In this document: piece after piece, positions 56,667 through 64,000 of the stretch | Numbering within the stretch: the stretch's first letter is position 1 | Layout: each line of letters begins with the position of its first letter | DNA from: Arthrobacter sp. PAMC25284 | GTDB lineage: Bacteria > Actinomycetota > Actinomycetes > Actinomycetales > Micrococcaceae | Length of the DNA stretch: 64,000 bases | Direction of reading: 5' to 3' | NCBI RefSeq assembly: GCF_019443425.1 | Contig: NZ_CP080382.1 | Coordinates: 2,356,001-2,420,000, forward strand | Position numbers and translations under genes: made by a program | The notes under the pieces: generated by a model | Databases searched by the model: none | The model's input: the letters and a program-made list of their open reading frames with translations, nothing else | Told to the model about the DNA's origin: nothing

Positions 56667-58706
56667 CTACTTCATGATGTAGCCGGAGACGTCGGCGACA
56701 AGTTGCACGCTCCCGCCGGAGCTATTGGCGATCCGGATCCTGCCGTCCGGGCCGACCGGTACCACGGCCAGGTTGGGGACCGTCTGTCCGGGCGCGAAAT
56801 TCACATTCGACGCATTCGGCCTGGCCGCCCCCGAGGCGAAGGCTGTCAGGAAGCCGGCGGACCTCGCCTCGGTGACGGTGAGGTTCACCACGACGGCGGA
56901 CAGTGTGGCCGGCAGGCCGTTCACCCCTGCGACCTGGAGCGCCACCGAGCCACCGGCGGGGACCCGGCCGGAAGAAACCCGCGTATCCAGGAACCTCGTC
57001 GGCACCGCCAGCGCGTCCAGGGAGCCGGCCCGGGCCGGCTCCCCGGCGAGAAAATACCCTGACACGTCGGCAACGACCTGCGCGGAGCCCGACGAGGTGT
57101 TGGAGATCGTCACTTTCCCGCTGCGCCCGATCGGAACTACGACGAGATTCGGAATCGTCTGACCCGCCCCATAGTTCACGTTTGACGCGTTCGGCCTGCC
57201 CGTGCCGGTCGCATGCGCCGTCAGGAAGCCGGACGCTTTGGTCTCAGTCGCCGTGAGGTTCAGGACGACAGCGGCAGCGTTGGCTGGAACGCCCCGTGTG
57301 CCGGCCACAGTGAAAGACACTGCCCGGCCCCCGATCACTTTCCCGGACGACGTTCGCGTGTCCAGGAACCGGGTCGGGGCAATGGACTTAAACGCCCCGG
57401 GGACAGACGGTGTCCCAGCGCGAAAATACGCCGAGACGTCGGCGACCAGCTGGACGGAACCGGTCGAAGTATTGGAAAGAATCACCTTCCCGTCCGCACC
57501 CACGGGCACGACTGCCAGGTTGGGGACGGTCTGCCCGGCGGCGTAATTGACATTGGAGGCGTTGGGCTTTCCCGTTCCCGAGGCATGGGCCGTGATGAAG
57601 CCAAACGACGCCGCTTCCGTCACGGTCAGGTTGATAGCCACCGCGGCGATATCCACCGGCAGACCGTTCACTCCGGCGACTTTGAACGTGACCGACCCCC
57701 CGCCCGGAACCCGGCCGGATGACAATCTGGTATCCAGGATCCGGGTCGCCGGCACGGCCACCGTCTGTCCGGGATAGCCCGCTTGAGTGGAACCAGCACC
57801 AGCGTTACCAGTGGCTCGCCAGTAGCCGGAAAGATAGGTTTTGCCCAGATATTCGACGCCCGTCCGGGAAAAGTGTGTGATGTCGCCGGCATTCAGGCCG
57901 CCCCGCATAGCATCGGCGAATCCGGTATGGACGACCCGCGACGGGGTCTCGCGGTGGCTCCGGTCGACGTTTTTCCTGCCCGGGATGGCGTCGATTCCTT
58001 CTGGCGTCATGCCCCCCACCACAAACGGCAGCGCCGGCGCCTGCAGCCGGGACCGGAAGTGTCCGATGAGCTCATCCAGGTGCGCACTGTAGGCAGCTGT
58101 CGACATCCGAGCGTTGCCTTCGCCCTGGTGCCAGAGAATGCCTTCCAGGCTGACCGCGTAACCGGCCGCCCGGGCCGCCGCAATCCCCTCCAGGGTCTGC
58201 GCGATGGCCAGCTCCGGCAGGTCATACTCCGGAGCGGAAGCCTTTCCCACCGACCACGTCAGGGTGCCCGCGGCCGAGGCGAACACGGTGCCGCCGTGGG
58301 CGGCCGGGATGATGAGCACGCCGACGTTTTCGGGCTGGGCCTTAAGGTACTCGCGTGCAAAGGTCGTCGCAGGCGAAATGCCGCTCGGGCTGTCGTGCAT
58401 GTCCAAATGGATTCTGCCCGGCCGGAGGGTGCGGTTCTTCGCGCCGAACTGGAAAATGCGCGGATCCACTTTGTCCTCGGGACCCCCGATTGGCAGGCCC
58501 CGTCCGGACATGTTCGACTGTCCCACCGCCAGGAACACGCGCAGCGCCGCGACCGGTTCCCGGGCCTGCGCTGGCATGACACCGGCGAGCAGCAGGGCGC
58601 AAACTGTCATGCTGGCCAGCAGGCCGCGCATGGCCACCCGGCGGAGCGCCTCCGCCGATCGCCGGCCCCTGCCGGGGGCGCGCCATGACCTTCCCGAACC
58701 AGCCAT
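56667..58706 (-). CDS. secreted SASA-domain esterase with three C-terminal repeats
   Basis: A 679-residue exported protein. An N-terminal signal peptide ends near AQA at 46-48. The SASA-type esterase domain (about 54-300) has the nucleophile in GQSNMSGRG, the WHQGEGN motif and DITHFS, where the aspartate and histidine complete the triad. It is followed by three tandem repeats of about 115 residues (about 316-430, 438-554, 564-679). Each repeat begins with T-R-x-L-D-T-R and contains PNASNVN and ending LVADVS-Y. This module also follows catalytic domains in other actinobacterial cell-surface proteins. It may remove acetyl groups from wall or plant glycans; the substrate is unknown. Confidence 0.8.
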   Translation of the reverse strand: MAGSGRSWRAPGRGRRSAEALRRVAMRGLLASMTVCALLLAGVMPAQAREPVAALRVFLAVGQSNMSGRGLPIGGPEDKVDPRIFQFGAKNRTLRPGRIHLDMHDSPSGISPATTFAREYLKAQPENVGVLIIPAAHGGTVFASAAGTLTWSVGKASAPEYDLPELAIAQTLEGIAAARAAGYAVSLEGILWHQGEGNARMSTAAYSAHLDELIGHFRSRLQAPALPFVVGGMTPEGIDAIPGRKNVDRSHRETPSRVVHTGFADAMRGGLNAGDITHFSRTGVEYLGKTYLSGYWRATGNAGAGSTQAGYPGQTVAVPATRILDTRLSSGRVPGGGSVTFKVAGVNGLPVDIAAVAINLTVTEAASFGFITAHASGTGKPNASNVNYAAGQTVPNLAVVPVGADGKVILSNTSTGSVQLVADVSAYFRAGTPSVPGAFKSIAPTRFLDTRTSSGKVIGGRAVSFTVAGTRGVPANAAAVVLNLTATETKASGFLTAHATGTGRPNASNVNYGAGQTIPNLVVVPIGRSGKVTISNTSSGSAQVVADVSGYFLAGEPARAGSLDALAVPTRFLDTRVSSGRVPAGGSVALQVAGVNGLPATLSAVVVNLTVTEARSAGFLTAFASGAARPNASNVNFAPGQTVPNLAVVPVGPDGRIRIANSSGGSVQLVADVSGYIMK

Positions 58707-58818
58707 GTTCTCAAGTCTTAACCCGGGACCTAGGATTTTCCTTGGTGCAGCCGATTGGACCCCAATTTGGCGGGACGGCTATCGTCAGTCACAACCCAAT
58801 GCTCGAAGAGAGGGATCA

Positions 58819-59946
58819 ATGAAGATCACCGGCGCAGTTCTTGAGGAAATCGGCCGTCCGCGTCCGTTCGCGGAGTCCCGGCCCCTCAGCCTCTGCGAAC
58901 TGGAGTTGGATAGTCCCGGGCCGACCGAAATCCTGGTCCGGTTGGAGGCCGCCGGAGTCTGTCATTCGGATTTGAGCGTTGTCGACGGCAACCGGCGTCG
59001 ACCGGTGCCGATGCTGCTGGGCCATGAGGCGGCGGGACGCGTCGTCGAGGTCGGAGCCGAAGTTACGGATTTGCAGGCAGGGCAGCGCGTGGTCATGTCC
59101 TTCCTGCCTCGCTGTGAAGACTGCCCCAACTGTGCGGAGGACGGCCGGCTGCCCTGCACGGCCGGCACGAAGAGCAACGGGGACGGGACCTTGCTTCACG
59201 GGTCGATGCATTTGCGCCGGGACGGCGGGACGGTCTTCCACCATCTGGGAGTCTCCGGCTTTGCCACCCACGCCGTCGTGGACCGGGCCTCGGCCGTGCC
59301 GGTCGGGGACGACATTCCGGCGGACGTCGCTGCAGTGCTTGGCTGCGCCGTGCTCACCGGGGGCGGCGCCGTCCTGAACGCCGCCCGGCCCCGGCCCGAA
59401 GACAGCCTCATGGTCGTTGGCCTCGGCGGCGTCGGGATGGCGGCGCTCATCACCGCGGTCTCGCAAGGCTTGGTACGGATCATTGCGGTGGACACCGTGG
59501 CGGAAAAACTTGAGCATGCCCGCCGCTTGGGCGCCCATGAAACGTACACCCCGCAGCAACTCCTCGAGGAAGGCGTGAAGGCGAAATATGTGATCGAATG
59601 CGCCGGCAATCCCCGAGCTTTCGAAACGGCGTTCGCCGCCACCGCCGTCGGCGGCACCACCATCACGGCCGGTCTGCCGTCGCCTGATGCCCGGGCACAG
59701 ATCTCACCGCTGACGATGACGGCGGAGGCCCGGACCGTCATCGGCAGCTATCTTGGCTCCGCCGTCCCCTCCCGCGACATCCCCAGGTACGCCCAGCTTT
59801 GGCGGGACGGCAAATTGCCAGTTGAGGAACTCATCACCGCGCGGATCGGGTTGGCAGACATTAACCAGGCGATGGACCATTTGGCTGACGGAAAAGCGGT
59901 CCGGCAAGTCATCATGTTCGACGACGGCGCCGGGCTGGCACCCTAA
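58819..59946 (+). CDS. zinc-dependent alcohol dehydrogenase, MDR family
   Basis: A 375-residue medium-chain dehydrogenase. Catalytic zinc ligands are in GVCHSDLSVVDG and GHEAAGRV, and structural zinc cysteines are in PRCEDCPNCAEDGRLPC. The Rossmann glycine loop is VVGLGGVGMAAL. The ATG at 58819 has GAGAGGG upstream. The substrate cannot be told; the class includes alcohol, formaldehyde and related dehydrogenases. It lies between the esterase and the peptide transporter genes. Confidence 0.9.
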   Translation: MKITGAVLEEIGRPRPFAESRPLSLCELELDSPGPTEILVRLEAAGVCHSDLSVVDGNRRRPVPMLLGHEAAGRVVEVGAEVTDLQAGQRVVMSFLPRCEDCPNCAEDGRLPCTAGTKSNGDGTLLHGSMHLRRDGGTVFHHLGVSGFATHAVVDRASAVPVGDDIPADVAAVLGCAVLTGGGAVLNAARPRPEDSLMVVGLGGVGMAALITAVSQGLVRIIAVDTVAEKLEHARRLGAHETYTPQQLLEEGVKAKYVIECAGNPRAFETAFAATAVGGTTITAGLPSPDARAQISPLTMTAEARTVIGSYLGSAVPSRDIPRYAQLWRDGKLPVEELITARIGLADINQAMDHLADGKAVRQVIMFDDGAGLAP

Positions 59947-60038
59947 CCCGGCCTGGCGGCACGGCGGGCATGCCACCGGGCCCCAACGGCGCCGCCGCCA
60001 ATGTGACATTCTTTCGTCACACTGTCAGCATTAAGTAA

Positions 60039-61508
60039 ATGAGCACAACTCATTTATCCGATCCCCCCGCGACAAAGCCGGGCGATACATCCTTTTTTGG
60101 CCACCCGAAGATGCTGGCCAGCCTGTTCTCCGTCGAGATGTGGGAACGCTTCTCGTTCTACGGAATGCAAGGCATCCTCCTGTACTACATGTACTTCTCG
60201 GCCACCAAGGGCGGTCTGGAGATCGAGCAGGGCCTCGCAGCCAGCCTCGTCGGCGCCTACGGCGGCGGCGTCTACCTCTCCACCATCCTCGGCGCCTGGC
60301 TCGCGGACCGGCTCCTCGGTTCGGAGCGGGTGCTGTTCGGCTCCGCAATCCTGATCATGGCGGGCCACATCGCACTGGCACTTGTACCCGGAGTCCCGGG
60401 CCTGATCGCCGGGCTCGTGCTGGTCGGCGTGGGCTCCGGCGGCCTCAAGGCCAACGCCACGGCCCTGGTCGGCAGTCTCTACGGCGAAAAGGACGAACGG
60501 CGCGACGCCGGATTCTCCATCTTCTATATGGGCATCAACGTCGGTGGCCTGATGGGGCCGCTGGTGACCGGCTGGCTGCAGGAGAGCCAGGGCTTCCACT
60601 GGGGCTTCGGCGCCGCCGCCGTCGGCATGGCGCTGGGCCTCGTCATCTACACGCTCGGCCGCAGGAAACTCCCCGTCGAAACCCTCCACGTTCCAAACCC
60701 GCTCCCGGCTACGGAGCGCAAGAAGTACGGCTTCATCTTCGCCGGCGTCGCCGCGGTCATCGCGCTGCTGCTCGCCACTGGAACGGTCAACGCCGGAAAC
60801 CTCGCCATGGCCATGGCGTACACGGCGATCGGCGCGTCGGTCCTGTACTTCGTCCTCATTTTCAGGAGCAAGAAGGTCAACGCCACTGAGCGGGGCCGGG
60901 TCACCGCGTTCATCCCGCTTTACTTGGCCTCGGCCGCCTTCTGGGCGTTATTCCAGCAGCAGTTCACCTTCATTGCCGTCTACTCCGAAGAAAAGCTGGA
61001 CCGAAACCTGTTCGGTTGGGAAATGCCGGCCGCTTGGGTCCAGTCCATCAACCCCGTCTTCATCATCATCTTCGCCGGAGTCATGGCCGCACTGTGGACC
61101 CGGCTCGGCCGCAAGCAGCCCGGCTCGGCACTGAAGTTCTCGATCGGACTTTTTGTCATGGGTCTGGCCTTCCTGGCCTTTATCCCGCTGGCCGGGGAAG
61201 GAAAGACACCGCTGCTGGCGATCGTCGGGATCCTGTTCCTGTTCACTCTCGCGGAACTGTTCCTCTCCCCCATCGGTTTGTCGGTGACCACCAAATTGGC
61301 CCCCAAGGCCTTCCACACGCAAATGGTGGCCCTGTTCTTCCTGTCCGTATCCCTGGGCACCACACTGGCAGGCATCCTCGCCGGTCTCTACAACCCTGCC
61401 GACGAACTGCCGTACTTCATCGGGATCGGCGGCACGGCGATGTTCCTGGCCGCGGGTCTGGCAGCCGCCTCACCGGCGATCAGCAAGCGCATGGGCGGCG
61501 TCCGCTAG
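60039..61508 (+). CDS. POT-family peptide transporter
   Basis: Proton-coupled di/tripeptide permease of 489 residues with about 14 hydrophobic helices. The proton-coupling motif is EMWERFSFYGMQG near residue 32. Other family segments are AWLADRLLGSERVL and FYMGINVGGLMGP. Its closest class is DtpT-like. It probably imports peptides as nitrogen or carbon source. A perfect hairpin follows. Confidence 0.9.
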   Translation: MSTTHLSDPPATKPGDTSFFGHPKMLASLFSVEMWERFSFYGMQGILLYYMYFSATKGGLEIEQGLAASLVGAYGGGVYLSTILGAWLADRLLGSERVLFGSAILIMAGHIALALVPGVPGLIAGLVLVGVGSGGLKANATALVGSLYGEKDERRDAGFSIFYMGINVGGLMGPLVTGWLQESQGFHWGFGAAAVGMALGLVIYTLGRRKLPVETLHVPNPLPATERKKYGFIFAGVAAVIALLLATGTVNAGNLAMAMAYTAIGASVLYFVLIFRSKKVNATERGRVTAFIPLYLASAAFWALFQQQFTFIAVYSEEKLDRNLFGWEMPAAWVQSINPVFIIIFAGVMAALWTRLGRKQPGSALKFSIGLFVMGLAFLAFIPLAGEGKTPLLAIVGILFLFTLAELFLSPIGLSVTTKLAPKAFHTQMVALFFLSVSLGTTLAGILAGLYNPADELPYFIGIGGTAMFLAAGLAAASPAISKRMGGVR

Positions 61509-61531
61509 CTGGCCTGCCCAAGGCTAACGAG

Positions 61532-61576
61532 CCGGGGCCGGTGCAGGCGGCAAGGCGCCGCCTGCACCGGCCCCGG
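61532..61576. terminator. perfect 20-base inverted repeat between convergent genes
   Basis: Arms CCGGGGCCGGTGCAGGCGGC and its exact complement around a five-base loop. It lies between two convergent genes, so it can end both transcripts. Confidence 0.85.
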
Positions 61577-61590
61577 CGGCGCGGAGAACC

Positions 61591-62091
61591 TTAGACCCTG
61601 TAGCCGCCGTATGATGCCGCAGTCATACCGAGCGCGACCAGAAGCCCGATGACCAGGACGGTGATCGCGATGCCGACGTACCCCAGTACCAGTCCGGCAA
61701 TCGCCATGCCCCGTCCGGCAGGCTCCCGCCGGAGGGCCAGGTGGCCCAGGAAGACGGCGGCGAGTTGCGGGAGGATAAAGACACCGAAGCCGAGGTACAC
61801 GGTGATCCCGCAGCACAGGCTGGCGATGCTCAGGCCCTTCGGCTCCGGCGGTAAAGGGTAGTAGACCGGCTGGCCATAAGCGTTGTAGGGGCTGCCCCGT
61901 TGCCCGTAGGGCGGCTGCCCGTAATCCGGCGCCCCGTAGGACTGCCCGGGTGCAGCCGGCGGCGTACCGTACGGCCACGGCGGCTGGCCGTAATCCGGCG
62001 CATCTGACTGCCGGTGCGGCGGTGGCTGGTAGGACGGCGGCTGCTGGCCCTTCGGCGCCCCGTCGTTGCCCGGCGTCGGTTGATCTGTCAT
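61591..62091 (-). CDS. DUF4190 membrane protein
   Basis: A 166-residue protein with a proline/glutamine/tyrosine-rich cytoplasmic N terminus (about 1-85, repeats such as APDYGQPP). Two hydrophobic helices follow (about 88-112 and 130-158), with the small loop FLGHLALRREPAGRGMAIAGLVLGY that marks DUF4190. Function unknown. It is convergent with the peptide transporter. Confidence 0.8.
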   Translation of the reverse strand: MTDQPTPGNDGAPKGQQPPSYQPPPHRQSDAPDYGQPPWPYGTPPAAPGQSYGAPDYGQPPYGQRGSPYNAYGQPVYYPLPPEPKGLSIASLCCGITVYLGFGVFILPQLAAVFLGHLALRREPAGRGMAIAGLVLGYVGIAITVLVIGLLVALGMTAASYGGYRV

Positions 62092-62222
62092 GAAATCCCC
62101 TCTGGTGTCCCTGCCTCAAGACTACCGCCGGACGGATCCGCTGGTCAGGACTTTGTTACGCGCTGACGAGCGGATTCGACCAAAGCGTAGGGCGGTCTGT
62201 CGTCGTCTGGCATGCTGGAGCA

Positions 62223-63884
62223 ATGGCTAGCCGCGCGGGCACAGTTGCCCAACCCCAAGACCTTGTTGACCTCACTGCGCTTCTGGACGCGTACTACGAC
62301 GTTTCGCCCGATTTGGGTGACCCCGGCCAGAGGGTTGCCTTCGGCACCTCGGGCCACCGGGGCTCGAGCCTGAAGGCGTCCTTCAACGAACCCCATATCC
62401 TGGCTATCACGCAGGCGATCGTCGAATACCGTGCAGGCCAGGGCATCACCGGCCCCCTCTACCTCGCCAAGGATACCCACGCACTGAGCGAACCGGCGCA
62501 GAATTCCGCGCTCGAGGTCCTCGCAGCGAACGGCGTGCACGTGCTCATCGATGCCCGTCACGGTTACACGCCCACTCCGTCACTGAGCCACGCTATCCTC
62601 ACCCACAACCGCAACGCACCGGCCGGGGCGCCGCAGGCCGACGGCATCGTGGTCACCCCAAGCCACAACCCCCCTGGCGACGGCGGCTTCAAGTACAACC
62701 CCCCGCACGGCGGCCCCGCCGATTCCGATGCCACCGGCTGGATCGCCAACCGCGCCAACGAACTGCTCGAAAACGGCATGCGTGGCGTCAAGCGGATCCC
62801 CCTGGCCGAGGCCAACAATGCTGCGACTACCGGGAAGTTCGATTTCCTGAGCAGCTACGTCGATGACCTGCCCTCGGTCCTGGATCTGAACGCCATCCGC
62901 GACGCCGGAGTCCGGATCGGGGCCGACCCCATGGGCGGGGCTTCCGTGGACTATTGGGGCGAGATTGGCGAACGCCACCATCTCGACCTCACCGTCGTGA
63001 ACCCCACCGTCGACCCGCAGTGGGCATTCATGACCCTCGACTGGGACGAGAAGATCCGGATGGACTGCTCCTCGCCGTCGGCGATGGCATCCTTGATTAA
63101 CCGGATGTCAGAGGGTGCCAGCTTCGATATAGCCACCGGAAACGACGCCGACGCCGACCGTCACGGCATCGTCACACCGTTTGTTGATGGACAGGGTGGC
63201 CTGATGAACCCGAACCACTACCTCGCCGTCGCGATCGACTATCTCTACCGGAACCGCACCGGCTGGAACCCGCAGTCCGTGATCGGCAAGACCCTCGTGT
63301 CCTCCTCGATCATTGACCGCGTGGCGGAGAGCCTCGGCCGCAAACTCGTGGAAGTTCCAGTCGGTTTCAAGTGGTTCGTTCCGGGTCTGCTGTCCGGCGA
63401 CGGCGCCTTCGGCGGCGAGGAGTCCGCCGGCGCCTCCTTCAACAGGATGGACGGCAGCGTCTGGACCACCGACAAGGACGGCATCCTGCTGGCCCTGCTG
63501 GCTTCGGAGATCACCGCCGTGACCGGAAAGTCGCCGTCGCAGCTGTATAAGGGGCTCACAGACCAGTTCGGCGACCCGGTTTATGCCCGGATCGATGCCG
63601 CGGCCTCCCGCGAGCAGAAGGCCGCCCTGGGCAAGCTCTCGCCTGCGGACGTCACCGCGACCGAACTGGCCGGCGAAACCATCACGGCCAAGCTGACGGA
63701 GGCGCCCGGAAACGGCGCGTCCATCGGCGGCCTCAAGGTGGTCACGGAAAACGCCTGGTTTGCGGCCAGGCCGTCCGGAACCGAGGACGTCTACAAGATC
63801 TACGCCGAGTCCTTCAAGGGCGCGGAGCACCTCAAGCAGGTCCAGGCTGAGGCCAAAGCTCTCGTGGACGGCGTTATCTCCTAG
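62223..63884 (+). CDS. pgm: alpha-D-glucose phosphate-specific phosphoglucomutase
   Basis: Interconverts glucose 1-phosphate and glucose 6-phosphate for glycogen and wall polymers. The 553-residue protein has the active-site serine in [17 protein letters not shown] and the magnesium loop DADADRHGI. The substrate loop [10 protein letters not shown] and the C-terminal [15 protein letters not shown] are also present. It is a single gene with a terminator after it. Confidence 0.96.
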   Translation: MASRAGTVAQPQDLVDLTALLDAYYDVSPDLGDPGQRVAFGTSGHRGSSLKASFNEPHILAITQAIVEYRAGQGITGPLYLAKDTHALSEPAQNSALEVLAANGVHVLIDARHGYTPTPSLSHAILTHNRNAPAGAPQADGIVVTPSHNPPGDGGFKYNPPHGGPADSDATGWIANRANELLENGMRGVKRIPLAEANNAATTGKFDFLSSYVDDLPSVLDLNAIRDAGVRIGADPMGGASVDYWGEIGERHHLDLTVVNPTVDPQWAFMTLDWDEKIRMDCSSPSAMASLINRMSEGASFDIATGNDADADRHGIVTPFVDGQGGLMNPNHYLAVAIDYLYRNRTGWNPQSVIGKTLVSSSIIDRVAESLGRKLVEVPVGFKWFVPGLLSGDGAFGGEESAGASFNRMDGSVWTTDKDGILLALLASEITAVTGKSPSQLYKGLTDQFGDPVYARIDAAASREQKAALGKLSPADVTATELAGETITAKLTEAPGNGASIGGLKVVTENAWFAARPSGTEDVYKIYAESFKGAEHLKQVQAEAKALVDGVIS

Positions 63885-63903
63885 CCGGCGGTCGACTGGA
63901 CCC

Positions 63904-63950
63904 GGGCAGATCAGGGCGTACTACGTCCCCGCGTTCGCCCTGATCTGTCC
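63904..63950 (+). terminator. terminator of pgm
   Basis: Arms of 15 bases (GGGCAGATCAGGGCG with a G-T pair) around a 17-base loop, 20 bases after the pgm stop. Confidence 0.6.
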
Positions 63951-64000
63951 GAACACCCGGACTCCCCCGGCACTTCCGGGTGATGGACCCACCGCTCAGG

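Noticed and set aside
58204..58818. Upstream extension of the alcohol dehydrogenase
   Set aside because: It is antisense to the esterase gene; the ATG at 58819 has a good ribosome site.

Overview
The window is a stretch of high-GC actinobacterial chromosome, most likely from an Arthrobacter/Pseudarthrobacter-type member of the Micrococcaceae. The evidence is an Lsr2 homologue, an actinobacterial short-form N-acetylglutamate synthase, a PucR-family regulator next to an acyl desaturase with its own ferredoxin reductase, DUF3180 and DUF2520 proteins inside a folate/pantothenate operon, frequent GTG/TTG starts and very GC-rich coding DNA. This assignment is from gene content read by eye. No search was run.

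Layout. 1-4.9 kb: phosphate uptake, with the 3' end of a PiT permease facing the pstSCAB operon; pstS has candidate PHO boxes and a long hairpin separates it from pstC. 5-6.1 kb: FUSC-like membrane protein. 6.2-7.6 kb: radA, frameshifted near its 3' end. 7.7-11.3 kb: acyl-CoA desaturase and ferredoxin reductase, divergent from a PucR-like regulator. 11.3-14.5 kb: a Ser/Thr kinase with a GAF domain, and prfC. 14.9-19.2 kb: disA, mutY and three membrane or exported proteins. 19.2-21.5 kb: PTS-dependent dihydroxyacetone kinase dhaKLM. 21.9-24.6 kb: N-acetylglutamate synthase and an S9 peptidase. 24.8-29.9 kb: lysS (frameshifted), a small membrane protein, lsr2 and clpC, all on the minus strand. 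30-34.1 kb: an accessory-looking block with two paralogous alpha/beta hydrolases (one broken) around tdk, an MFS exporter, and two simple-sequence repeats.

34.2-47.9 kb is the actinobacterial minus-strand run dacB, metalloprotease, tilS, hpt, ftsH, folE, folP, folB, folK, DUF3180, two PH-domain proteins, DUF2520 and panC, with ppa divergent from dacB. It links cell-wall maturation, tRNA modification, purine salvage, membrane proteolysis, folate and pantothenate synthesis. 48.7-64 kb holds a phosphoketolase gene remnant, an HTH protein, a HAD phosphatase, serS, a lipid-kinase-like protein, pheA, a rhodanese, an amidase, a secreted SASA-type esterase with three C-terminal repeats, a zinc alcohol dehydrogenase, a POT peptide transporter, a DUF4190 protein and pgm.

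Most of the window is ordinary housekeeping sequence. I did not find a convincing new multi-gene system, CRISPR array, prophage, transposase, tRNA or rRNA. The most notable points are four helically spaced CCAATTGG-type repeats upstream of clpC, the phosphoketolase remnant, three separate frame disruptions (radA, lysS, a hydrolase), the kinase-GAF fusion, and the esterase with tandem repeats.
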